From positions 89,434 to 153,433 of the forward strand of contig NZ_JARBUT010000016.1 of NCBI RefSeq assembly GCF_028882275.1: a stretch of 64,000 nucleotides of DNA, given 5' to 3'. Below, piece by piece: positions 44,920 through 52,769 of the stretch. The notes under the pieces are model-generated. The model made no database searches and was not told where the DNA came from. It worked only from the letters and a program-made list of their open reading frames with translations. How positions within the stretch are numbered: position 1 is the first letter of the stretch; every line of letters starts with the position of its first letter. The position numbers and the translations under genes were made by a program. Origin of the DNA: Nocardiopsis sp. N85. Lineage in GTDB: Bacteria > Actinomycetota > Actinomycetes > Streptosporangiales > Streptosporangiaceae.

Positions 44920-46428
44920 ATGCACGAGCTTCGCCTCGTGGCCGTGAGTGAGGACGGCACCTACCTGGTGCTGGCCAGCACCGGCCGTGGAACCCGTTTC
45001 ATGCTCCCCGTCGACGACCGCCTCCGCGCCGCTGTACGCGGCCAGTTCTCCCGGCTCGGCCAGTACGAGATCGAAGTGGAGAATCCGTTGCGCCCCAAGG
45101 AAATCCAGGCCCGGATCCGGTCCGGCGAGACCGCGGAGGCCATCTCCGAGATCTCCGGCATCCCCCTCGAACGGGTCCGCTGGTTCGAGGGCCCGGTCCT
45201 CCAGGAACGGGAGTACATCGCACAGCAGGCCCAGCGCGCCGGCGTGCGCATCGCCGGCGAGACCGCCCCGGGGGGCACCCTGGAGGAGCTGGTCACCCGC
45301 AGGATCGGGGCCCACCAGCTGGAGACCGGAGACGCGGTCTGGGACTCCTGGAAGCGGGAGGACCGCTCCTGGCAGCTCAAGCTCGTCTTCCTGGACGACG
45401 GCGAGGAACGCGTCGCCCACTGGCTGTACGAGCCCAGACACAACACCGTCGCCCCCGCCGACGAGGAGGCCGCCCGGTTCTCCTCCTCGGGGCCTCCGAA
45501 GACGCCCTCCACCACCGCGAACGTGACCCCTTTCGCCCCTCGGCGCACCGACTTCGAACCCTCGCGCGCCGCGATGCGTCCGGCGCCCGAGCGCGTGGGC
45601 GGTGCCCTGCGGCGGCACGGGTCCCCGCCGGACGACCCCCTGCGGCCGTCGTCGGCACGGGGGGAGTCCGACCGGGCCGCCCAGCGCCCCGAACGGCGTG
45701 AGGAGCACGACCGGTGGCGGGCCGAGGAACCGCGCGAGCGCCCCGAGTACCGGGAACGCCGGGAGTACGAGGCACCGCGGGCGCGCCCGGAACCGGCCGC
45801 CCACGAGGGGTACCGCGAGGAGGAACGGCGCGAGGAGGAGAGGCGCACGGAGGAGCGGTTCTTCGAGGAGCGCGGCCACCGGGCCGAGTACCGGCCGGAG
45901 CGGGACGAGTCCCGGGAACGACGCCACGAGGAGCCCGAAGACCGGGCCGGGCACCCCGCGCCGGTCGAGGAACCCGTGCGCCCGGCGGCCCCCGTGTTCG
46001 AGGAGCCGGCCGCGGACGGGCGCCACGACGGACCCGTGCCCGACCCGATCGAGCGCCCGGAGGAACCGCACGCCGAACGGCCGCGACACCCCGAACAGGC
46101 TCCCCCGGAGCGACCCGAGCGGCGCACCGTCGAGCGGTCCGATCCGCGGGAGCGCCCCTCCTGGCCGGCCGCCGGCGGGGCGGAGCAGGCTCCGCCCGCG
46201 GCACCGTTGGCCCAACCCGCGCCCCGGCGCCGTCGTGCCACCATCGACCTCAACGACACCGGGACCCCGCGACGGGCCGCCGACCAGCCCCCGGCGGCAC
46301 CTCCGGCGCCGATCCCGGCCGCGGCGTCCGGCGGGGACCGCCCCGCGCCCAAGCGCAAGGGGCGCGGACGCCGCGCCTCGGTACCGTCCTGGGACGAGAT
46401 CATGTTCGGGGCCAAGAAGGACGAGTGA
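44920..46428 (+). CDS. sepH: Septation protein SepH (DUF3071)
   Basis: A 502-residue protein. The N-terminal DUF3071 domain (about residues 1-170) starts MHELRLVAVSEDGTYLVL and contains a helix-turn-helix-like region (RSGETAEAISEISGIPLERV), WFEGPVLQEREYIAQQAQRA and ETGDAVWDSWKREDRSWQL, all typical of SepH. SepH binds FtsZ and promotes its assembly during division in Streptomyces. The rest is a long low-complexity region rich in Arg, Glu and Pro, then a conserved basic end (KRKGRGRRASVPSWDEIMFG). The ATG follows GGGAGGGCG. A terminator follows. Confidence 0.93.
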   Translation: MHELRLVAVSEDGTYLVLASTGRGTRFMLPVDDRLRAAVRGQFSRLGQYEIEVENPLRPKEIQARIRSGETAEAISEISGIPLERVRWFEGPVLQEREYIAQQAQRAGVRIAGETAPGGTLEELVTRRIGAHQLETGDAVWDSWKREDRSWQLKLVFLDDGEERVAHWLYEPRHNTVAPADEEAARFSSSGPPKTPSTTANVTPFAPRRTDFEPSRAAMRPAPERVGGALRRHGSPPDDPLRPSSARGESDRAAQRPERREEHDRWRAEEPRERPEYRERREYEAPRARPEPAAHEGYREEERREEERRTEERFFEERGHRAEYRPERDESRERRHEEPEDRAGHPAPVEEPVRPAAPVFEEPAADGRHDGPVPDPIERPEEPHAERPRHPEQAPPERPERRTVERSDPRERPSWPAAGGAEQAPPAAPLAQPAPRRRRATIDLNDTGTPRRAADQPPAAPPAPIPAAASGGDRPAPKRKGRGRRASVPSWDEIMFGAKKDE

Positions 46429-46461
46429 CCACGGGAACACCGGGCCCGACACCGCTTCCCA

Positions 46462-46492
46462 CGAGGGCGGCCGCCACCGGCGGCCGCCCTCG
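46462..46492 (+). terminator. Terminator after sepH
   Basis: CGAGGGCGGCCGCC and its perfect complement form a 14-bp stem with a 3-nt loop, 34 bp after the stop. Confidence 0.75.
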
Positions 46493-46726
46493 GCCGTGTC
46501 CGAGGCCTCGCCGCTCTCCTCCACCCGGACGTCGCCGTCGCGCGGACCGGCCCCGAGCCCGTCGAAGCCGGGGCCCGGACCGGCCCCGCACGGGCCCGTG
46601 GAGGGCGCGGCGACCCGGGCGACACCGCCGCGCCGGTGGAACGCGCCCATCGGCGGGGGTGCCCGGACCCGCCACCGGAGGCGGCGCATACGATCGCACT
46701 CCACCGTTCCCCCGAGGAGAGCACTC

Positions 46727-48124
46727 ATGACCGTGGACGGACCCACCGTGCGCGTCGGCGCCGGCGCGCTGCGCGGTACCGCCGAAGGGGGGATCGTCCG
46801 GCACCTGGGCGTCCCCTACGCGGCCCCGCCCGTCGGCGAACACCGGTTCGCCCCGCCGGCGTCGCGCGATCCGTGGGAGGGCGTGCGCGACGCCACCGCG
46901 CACGGCCCCGGCGCCCCGCAGGCGCCCTATGAGGGCCCCATCGGGGAGATCCTGCCGTCGGTGGACCACGTCGGTGACGACTTCCTGCACGTCAACGTAT
47001 GGGCTCCCGAACACGCCGAACCCGGTTCGCTGCCGGTGCTGTTGTGGTTCCACGGCGGCGCCCTGGTCCGGGGCGCCAACGCCCTGAGCGCCTACGACGG
47101 GACCGCGTTCGCCCGTGACGGTGTCGTGTTCGTGTCGGCCAACTACCGACTGGGCTCGGAAGGGTTCTCCGTACTGGAGGGCGCGCCGCTCAACCTGGGA
47201 CTGGCCGACCAGTTGGCGGCGCTGCGGTGGGTGCGACGGGAGATCGGCGCGTTCGGCGGCGACCCGGAACGGATCACGGTGGCCGGGCAGTCGGCGGGGG
47301 CCTCCACCACCGCCGCGCTGGTGGCCCACCCCGAGGGCGGACGACTGATGCGACGGGCGATCCTCCAGAGCGGACCGCTCTCGGCGGTCGCCCCCGACAA
47401 GGCCGGGAGGGTGAGCCGGCTCATCGCCGAGGACCTGGGCATCCCCGCCACCCGGGACGCCTTCGCCGACACCTCCCCGAAGGAACTCGTGGCCGCCCAG
47501 CATCGGGCGATGGCCACGGGGAACCCGCTGGTGGGCGGACCGTCGTTCGCGCTGGCGGTGGACGGCGACCTGGTGCCGCGCTCCCCCTACGACGCGCTGC
47601 GCACGGGCGCCGCCGACCACCTGGACCTGATGATGGGCACCACCGTGGAGGAGCACCGGCTCTGGTTGGCCCCCACCGGGGCCGACAGCGACCTGGGATG
47701 GCCGCTGCTCGCCCTGGGCTCACTGCGGTTCGGGGTGGGGCCCGCGACCCTGCGCCGTTTGCGGGGCCGACGCCCCGACATGGGCACGGGCATGCTCGCC
47801 GGGGCCATGATCGGAGAGGTGGTCCTGGAACGCCCGATCCGTCGGGTGGCGCGGGCGCGCGCCGCCCGGGGCGTGGACTCGCACGTGTACGGGTTCGCCT
47901 GGCGCAGCCGGGTGGCGGGACTGGGCGCGGCCCACTGCATGGAGCTGCCGTTCGTGTTCGACCGGCTGGGGACCCCGGGTGCCCTGGCCATGACCGGCCC
48001 GGACGCCCCCGCCGAACTGGCGGCGCGGACGCACCGGGCCTGGGTGGGGTTCGTCCGCGACGGCGACCCGGGGTGGCCCGCGTGGGCCGACCGGGCCGGG
48101 CCGCACGTCCTGGACGCCGCCTGA
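46727..48124 (+). CDS. Type-B carboxylesterase
   Basis: A 465-residue alpha/beta hydrolase of the carboxylesterase/lipase type-B family. GIVRHLGVPYAAPPVGEHRF begins the fold, VLLWFHGGALVRG is the oxyanion region, and the nucleophile elbow is VAGQSAGAST. The catalytic His is in GAAHCMELPFVF and an acid should lie in the GTTVEEHRL region. No signal peptide is seen. The ATG follows GAGGAG. Substrates are broad esters in this family; the neighbours give no hint. Two hairpins lie between it and the convergent PH-domain gene. Confidence 0.88.
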   Translation: MTVDGPTVRVGAGALRGTAEGGIVRHLGVPYAAPPVGEHRFAPPASRDPWEGVRDATAHGPGAPQAPYEGPIGEILPSVDHVGDDFLHVNVWAPEHAEPGSLPVLLWFHGGALVRGANALSAYDGTAFARDGVVFVSANYRLGSEGFSVLEGAPLNLGLADQLAALRWVRREIGAFGGDPERITVAGQSAGASTTAALVAHPEGGRLMRRAILQSGPLSAVAPDKAGRVSRLIAEDLGIPATRDAFADTSPKELVAAQHRAMATGNPLVGGPSFALAVDGDLVPRSPYDALRTGAADHLDLMMGTTVEEHRLWLAPTGADSDLGWPLLALGSLRFGVGPATLRRLRGRRPDMGTGMLAGAMIGEVVLERPIRRVARARAARGVDSHVYGFAWRSRVAGLGAAHCMELPFVFDRLGTPGALAMTGPDAPAELAARTHRAWVGFVRDGDPGWPAWADRAGPHVLDAA

Positions 48125-48131
48125 CGGGACC

Positions 48132-48154
48132 CGCCGGGTCGGCGAGACCCGGCG
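48132..48154 (+). terminator. Terminator after the carboxylesterase
   Basis: CGCCGGGTC-GGCGA-GACCCGGCG is a 9-bp stem starting 8 bp after the stop. Confidence 0.6.
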
Positions 48155-48205
48155 CGGCCGTCGGCGGGTGGGCGCTTCGCCACCGGGAGCACGCGATCTC
48201 CGCCG

Positions 48206-48225
48206 TGACCCGGCCGGCCGGGTCA
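48206..48225 (-). terminator. Perfect 20-bp palindrome at the stop of the PH-domain gene
   Basis: A perfect self-complementary 20-mer with centre CGGCCGGCCG contains the TGA stop of the minus-strand PH-domain gene. As RNA it folds tightly only with a few unpaired central bases. Confidence 0.45.
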
Positions 48226-50205
48226 GGGGCGCGGGTCGACCAGGAAGGGACGGACCATGTCCGGGGTGACGTCGGCGGCGAAGGCGACCGACGCGCCCAG
48301 GGAGGCGTCCTGCGCGGTGTACCCGCCCGCGCCGGCGCCCACGGTGACCTGGAGGTCGGCCAGACCGGACCTGCGCTGGAACAACGTCTGGCTCCAGGTC
48401 CAGCCGATCACCGCCGACCGCTCCACCGTGGCCTGGGACCGGGAGATCGACCCCGAGCGCACGCTCACGCGTTCCCCGTCGTACCCGTGCCCCAGGGACC
48501 GGTAGCGGTCCACGCCCAGAGGCACCCCGGCGACCGTGAGGGTCAGTGTGAGGACGACCGTCCAGGCGGGGCCGAACGCGACCGCCACTGCGACGGCCAG
48601 GGCCGGCGGGCCCACCGAGCGCAGCAGGCGGCGGACCAGCGCGGCGCGCGGGTGGCGACGCAGCGTTCCGGTGTACCGGCCCAGGGCACGGTCGACGACC
48701 GCCTCGACCTCGCCGCGCGGGCCGATGGGCAGTAGCACCGATCGACCCGCCGCGTCCCCGAGACCGGTGACGATGGCGCGCAGGCGCACGGCGCCGCGCA
48801 GACGTTCGAGCGGGTTGTCGGCCAGTTCGTAGCCTCGGATGCGCCGTTTCTCCAGGGTGACGCTGCGCCGGGTGAACAGACCGCGTTCGGCCACCAGGGA
48901 ACCATCGCGTTCGCGGAGCGTGAAACCCCAGTGGGTGATGGCGTAGGAGACCACCGCGAACACCGGCATCAGCAGCACGATGATCACGACGCCGGCCACG
49001 GCGAACATGACCAGTCCGCTGCGGTCGGAGTCCCGCACCCAGTCGATGAACGCGTCGGTGGCCCACTCCCCCGCCGTCTGCTGGACCGCGCCGAACAGGG
49101 TGGCCAGCACCGCGAACGGGGTGAGCAGGTAGCCCAGGCTCAGTGCCCCGTAGAGGTACCAGGAGCGGGGCACCGCGAAGTGGACGATCCCCTCGTCCGT
49201 CCCCCCGCCCTCCCCGGAGGGCGCGGAGGCGTCGTCCGGGGTGTCCGCGGACGCCCGCCCGGTCAGCACCTCCCGCCGGTGCAGCAGGACCCGGCGCAGC
49301 CGTTCGGCCTCGGCGATGTCCACGGCGTCGAGCTTGCCGTCCTCGGTGGCACCGGCCGACCCGGCCGCGGCCTCGATGCGCACCACCGCCACGCCGAGGA
49401 TCCGGTGCAGGAGGGTGCTGGTCACATCGACGCCCCGGACCCGTTCCAGGGGGATGGTGCGCCGGGAGCGGCGCACCAGGCCCTTGCGGATCTCCAGACG
49501 GTCCTCGCCCACCTCGTAACGTGTGGTCCGCCAGGTGACGAAGCCGTTGACGAGCAGGGCGACGATGCCGGCGCCGGTGGCGCCGAGCACCCACGGGTTG
49601 AACCCGCCGACGACCAGACCGAAGAGGATCGGCAGCAAGAGGCTGCGGAGCTGGTTGACGGGGCCGACCACCATGCTGCGCGGGCTGAGCCGCCGCTCGC
49701 GCTCGGAGACGAGCGCGGTGGGGGCCGGGTGTTCCCCGCCCCACCAGTCCCGAGCGCCCTCCGCGGTCTCCTCACAGGCGTCCGACACATCCCGTGCGCC
49801 CGTTGCGCCCGCCGCATCCGGCGTGTCCGACGCGAGCCGAGCGCCCGGCGCGTCCAGCGCATCCGACGTGCCCGTCGCGTTCGACGCATCCCGTGCGCCC
49901 GACAACTCCGCCGCGTCCGGCGCACTCGGCACGTCCGGTGAGCCCGAGTCGGTCGGCGCATCCGACGCGTCCGGCGCGTGCGACGTACCCGGCGTGCCCG
50001 AGGTGGTCGGCGCGTCCGGCGCGTCCCGTGCGCCCGGTTCAGGGGACATATCGGGCGCGGGGTCCTCGGTCACCCCACCACCGGCCCCGGGACGCACCGC
50101 GTCCTCGGGAGTCGCGGAGGAGGAGGGGACATCGGGGTCGTGGAAGGCGTGCGGGGAAGGGGTGGAACCCGGGGCCACCCAGCCGTGCTCCTCGTGATCG
50201 CCCAT
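48223..50205 (-). CDS. Large bacterial PH-domain membrane protein (YdbT-like)
   Basis: A 660-residue protein. Residues about 1-170 are a low-complexity Ala/Asp/Pro/Ser region with SDAPDA-like repeats. Then follow two closely spaced TM segments (LLLPILFGLVVGGFNPWVLG), a bPH2 domain (RYEVGEDRLEIRKGLVRRSR, ERVRGVDV), more TM pairs, a second bPH2 domain (FTLRERDGSLVAERGLFTRR) and a third (YRSLGHGYDGERVSVRSGSI). The pairing of a small and a large PH protein with coupled ends matches B. subtilis ydbS-ydbT, which protect against the antimicrobial peptide amylocyclicin. The disordered N-terminal extension is not part of the usual family. Confidence 0.85.
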   Translation of the reverse strand: MGDHEEHGWVAPGSTPSPHAFHDPDVPSSSATPEDAVRPGAGGGVTEDPAPDMSPEPGARDAPDAPTTSGTPGTSHAPDASDAPTDSGSPDVPSAPDAAELSGARDASNATGTSDALDAPGARLASDTPDAAGATGARDVSDACEETAEGARDWWGGEHPAPTALVSERERRLSPRSMVVGPVNQLRSLLLPILFGLVVGGFNPWVLGATGAGIVALLVNGFVTWRTTRYEVGEDRLEIRKGLVRRSRRTIPLERVRGVDVTSTLLHRILGVAVVRIEAAAGSAGATEDGKLDAVDIAEAERLRRVLLHRREVLTGRASADTPDDASAPSGEGGGTDEGIVHFAVPRSWYLYGALSLGYLLTPFAVLATLFGAVQQTAGEWATDAFIDWVRDSDRSGLVMFAVAGVVIIVLLMPVFAVVSYAITHWGFTLRERDGSLVAERGLFTRRSVTLEKRRIRGYELADNPLERLRGAVRLRAIVTGLGDAAGRSVLLPIGPRGEVEAVVDRALGRYTGTLRRHPRAALVRRLLRSVGPPALAVAVAVAFGPAWTVVLTLTLTVAGVPLGVDRYRSLGHGYDGERVSVRSGSISRSQATVERSAVIGWTWSQTLFQRRSGLADLQVTVGAGAGGYTAQDASLGASVAFAADVTPDMVRPFLVDPRP

Positions 50206-50771
50206 CAGGTCGCGTCGTCCCGCAGCGCGCCCGCGCGCACGGCGAGCTCCTCGCTCAATCCGCGCGCCTCCTCGGCGTCCAGGCCCTCGATGGTCGACGA
50301 CCCGGCGTAGGAGGCGGTCTGCACCTCCAGCGTCGCCACCCCGAAGAGTCGCTCCAGCCACCCCTGGGTGTGGTCGACCGTCTGCAACCGGTTCACCGGG
50401 ACCAGCTGCCAGGTGCGGCTCACCCACCCCGCCCGCGTGTAGATGACGTCCTCCGCGATCTCCCACCTGTGCACCCGGTAGCGCCAGGACGGCACGATCG
50501 CCGCCCTGGCCAGCGCGTACGTTCCGTAGACGAGGGGGACGAACGGGGCGTACTCGCGCACCCACGGCGATGGCCAGCCCCATCCGAGGGAGGTCACCGC
50601 CCACGCGGCCGCGCTCAACATGAGCGTGACGAACACACCGCCCATCAGCAGGCGCACCGTCCACACGCCGACCGCGCGTCCGCTCACCCGACGCTCGGGT
50701 GGGCGGAGACGGGCCGTGGTCATCGGTTCCGACGTCGGGGGGATCTCGGGATCGGGCGGGGTGGAGTTCAC
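50205..50771 (-). CDS. Small bacterial PH-domain membrane protein (YdbS-like)
   Basis: A 188-residue protein: two TM segments (LLMGGVFVTLMLSAAAWAVT, FVPLVYGTYALARAAI) followed by one bPH2 domain (YRVHRWEIAEDVIYTRAGWV, WQLVPVNRLQTVDHTQGWLE). Its TGA overlaps the ATG of the large PH gene by one base. The GTG at 50771 is chosen because it lies 7 nt from a TAGACT -10 box on the minus strand, indicating a leaderless mRNA. GTG 50777 or an internal ATG are alternatives. It is divergent from the ABC exporter operon. Confidence 0.85.
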   Translation of the reverse strand: MNSTPPDPEIPPTSEPMTTARLRPPERRVSGRAVGVWTVRLLMGGVFVTLMLSAAAWAVTSLGWGWPSPWVREYAPFVPLVYGTYALARAAIVPSWRYRVHRWEIAEDVIYTRAGWVSRTWQLVPVNRLQTVDHTQGWLERLFGVATLEVQTASYAGSSTIEGLDAEEARGLSEELAVRAGALRDDAT

Positions 50772-50778
50772 GCACACG

Positions 50779-50784
50779 AGTCTA
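50779..50784 (-). promoter_or_regulatory. -10 box TAGACT for the PH-domain operon
   Basis: The minus strand reads TAGACT seven bases before the GTG at 50771, the leaderless spacing. No clear -35. Confidence 0.5.
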
Positions 50785-50859
50785 GGGCCGCGCGATGCCC
50801 GGTGGCCGGGCGATCCGGGGACACCGGGTGTCAGCCGGACGTGGGCGGCCCCCTCCCCA

Positions 50860-50892
50860 TGTCAGCGTTCTGTCAGGGCCGAGGAGGAGACT
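50860..50892 (+). promoter_or_regulatory. 11-bp-spaced TGTCAG repeats and -10-like GAGACT ahead of the ABC operon
   Basis: TGTCAG occurs at 50860-50865 and again at 50871-50876, exactly 11 bp apart; a third copy lies at 50829-50834. A -10-like GAGACT at 50887-50892 follows 10 bp after the last repeat. SARP-type activators bind direct repeats of 11-bp period placed about 8 bp upstream of the -10, so the arrangement fits activation by a BTAD/SARP protein such as the one encoded at 52770. Confidence 0.5.
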
Positions 50893-50922
50893 GGTCATCG
50901 AACGTACGAACGGAGGAGCGCG

Positions 50923-51879
50923 ATGACACACGCCATCCGCGCGGAGGGCCTGGTCAAAGAGTTCAAGGGCAAGAGGGCCCTGGACCGGGTGGACCTGACC
51001 GCCAGAACGGGGACCGTGCTGGGCGTCCTGGGCCCGAACGGATCCGGCAAGACCACCACGGTGCGCATCCTGGCCACCCTGCTGCGGCCGGACGCCGGAC
51101 ACGCGGAGGTCGGCGGGTTCGACGTGATGCGTCGACCCCACGAGGTGCGCCGCCTGATCGGTCTGACCGGCCAGTACGCCGCGGTCGACGATGAACTGAC
51201 CGGGATCCAGAACCTGGTGCTGATCGCCCGTCTGCTCGGCTTCGACCGCTCCGGCGCCCGTGCCCGCGCCGACGAACTGTTGGAACGGTTCTCGCTGTCC
51301 GACGCCGGCGGCCGTCCCGCCAAGACCTACTCGGGCGGCATGCGCCGACGCCTGGACCTGGCCGCGAGCCTGGTCGGACGGCCCGCCCTGTTGTACCTGG
51401 ACGAGCCGACGACCGGGCTGGACCCGCGCAGCCGCAACGGACTGTGGGACGTGGTCCGCGACCTGGTGGACGACGGGGTGACCGTCCTGCTCACCACCCA
51501 GTACCTGGAGGAGGCCGACCGGCTGGCCGACGACCTGATGGTGCTCGACCACGGTCGGGTCATCAGCCGGGGCACCCCCGAGGAGTTGAAGAACCGGACC
51601 GGCGACCAGGTACTGGAGCTGCGCACCGTCGACCCCGGGCGGCTGCCGCTGGCCACCAGGATCATCGAGGCGGTCACCAGCAGCCCGGTCACCCGGGACG
51701 ACCTGGTGGCGAGCGTCGCGGTCAGTGACCCGCGCGTGCTGCCCGAGGTCGTGCGCCGACTGGACGAGCAGGGCGTGGCCGTCGCCGAACTGTCCCTGCG
51801 CAAGCCGAGCCTGGACGAGGTGTTCCTCGCCCTGACCGGGCACTCCGCCGAGGAAGAGACCGAAGGGACACCGGTATGA
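50923..51879 (+). CDS. DrrA-type ABC exporter ATP-binding protein
   Basis: A 318-residue ATPase of the daunorubicin-resistance (DrrA) subfamily. Walker A is GPNGSGKTTT, the Q-loop lies in TGQYAAVDD, the signature is YSGGMRRRLDLAASL, Walker B is LLYLDEPTTGLDP, and the C-terminal DrrA extension contains VAELSLRKPSLDEVFLALTG. The ATG follows GGAGGAG. Its stop overlaps the permease start (ATGA). It powers export of a drug, lipid or polyketide-like molecule by the partner permease. The large SARP-type regulator convergent with the pair suggests a link to secondary metabolism or self-resistance. Confidence 0.94.
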   Translation: MTHAIRAEGLVKEFKGKRALDRVDLTARTGTVLGVLGPNGSGKTTTVRILATLLRPDAGHAEVGGFDVMRRPHEVRRLIGLTGQYAAVDDELTGIQNLVLIARLLGFDRSGARARADELLERFSLSDAGGRPAKTYSGGMRRRLDLAASLVGRPALLYLDEPTTGLDPRSRNGLWDVVRDLVDDGVTVLLTTQYLEEADRLADDLMVLDHGRVISRGTPEELKNRTGDQVLELRTVDPGRLPLATRIIEAVTSSPVTRDDLVASVAVSDPRVLPEVVRRLDEQGVAVAELSLRKPSLDEVFLALTGHSAEEETEGTPV

Positions 51880-52706
51880 GCACCGTGACGACACGGGAGC
51901 CGTCGACGGATGACGGGGCCCTGCCCCTCGTGCCCGAGCGCATCACCCCCCTGACCACCGTGGGCAACGGCCTCCAGCTGGCCTGGCGCAGCGTCCTCAA
52001 GATCAGGGCCAACCCGGAGGAGGTCTTCGGGCTCATCCTCCAGCCCGTCATGTTCGTGACCCTGTTCGTGTTCGTGTTCGGACAGGCGCTGATGGGCGAC
52101 TGGCAGGCCTACCGGGACTTCCTCATGCCCGGCATCGTGGCGCAGTCGGTGATCTTCGCGACACTGGGCACCGGGTTCGCGTTGAGCCAGGACGTGGAGA
52201 AGGGCATCTTCGACCGGTTCCGTTCCCTGCCCATCGCCCGGTCGGCCCCGCTGATCGGAGCGATCCTGGGCGACCTGGTGCGCTACACGATCACCGTGGT
52301 GATGGTGATCGCCGTGGGTCTGATCATCGGGTTCCGACCCGAGGGCGGTGTGGTCGGTGTGGTCGCCGCCGGCGCGCTGGTGCTGCTGTTCGCGTTCGCC
52401 CTGTGCTGGATGTCGGCGTTCGTCGGCATGATCGTGCGCACCCCGATGGCGGTGCAGGCGTTCGGGATGATCCTGATGTTCCCGCTGACCTTCGCCAGCT
52501 CGGCGTTCGTCGATCCCGACAGCATGCCGTCCTGGCTGCGGGTCATCGCGTCGAACAACCCGGTCACGCACATCGTGGACGCCATGCGCGGGCTGATGCT
52601 CGGCGGCGATGTCGCCGGCCCGGTGACGTGGACGCTGGTGTGGGCGGCGATCATCACCGCCGTGTTCTTCCCACCCGCGGTGTGGGCCTACCGACGCCGC
52701 ACCTGA
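51876..52706 (+). CDS. DrrB-type ABC exporter permease
   Basis: A 276-residue membrane protein of the ABC-2 type with six hydrophobic segments, for example VMFVTLFVFVFGQAL and the conserved SQDVEKGIFDRFRSLPIARS loop before TM3. The end includes SSAFVDPDSMPSWLRVIA and NPVTHIVDAMRGLMLGG, diagnostic of DrrB/ABC-2 exporters. It overlaps the ATPase gene by 4 bp. It should dimerise and work with the upstream ATPase. A 17-bp hairpin separates it from the convergent regulator. Confidence 0.93.
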   Translation: MSTVTTREPSTDDGALPLVPERITPLTTVGNGLQLAWRSVLKIRANPEEVFGLILQPVMFVTLFVFVFGQALMGDWQAYRDFLMPGIVAQSVIFATLGTGFALSQDVEKGIFDRFRSLPIARSAPLIGAILGDLVRYTITVVMVIAVGLIIGFRPEGGVVGVVAAGALVLLFAFALCWMSAFVGMIVRTPMAVQAFGMILMFPLTFASSAFVDPDSMPSWLRVIASNNPVTHIVDAMRGLMLGGDVAGPVTWTLVWAAIITAVFFPPAVWAYRRRT

Positions 52707-52707
52707 A

Positions 52708-52764
52708 CCGGTCCGCTCCGGTCGGCCGGGGACGTGTCGTCCCGGGGCGACCGGAGCGGACCGG
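52708..52764. terminator. Bidirectional terminator between the ABC permease and the SARP regulator
   Basis: A 17-bp perfect outer stem (CCGGTCCGCTCCGGTCG and complement) encloses a smaller inner stem. It fills almost the whole gap between two convergent genes. Confidence 0.8.
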
Positions 52765-52769
52765 CACGG

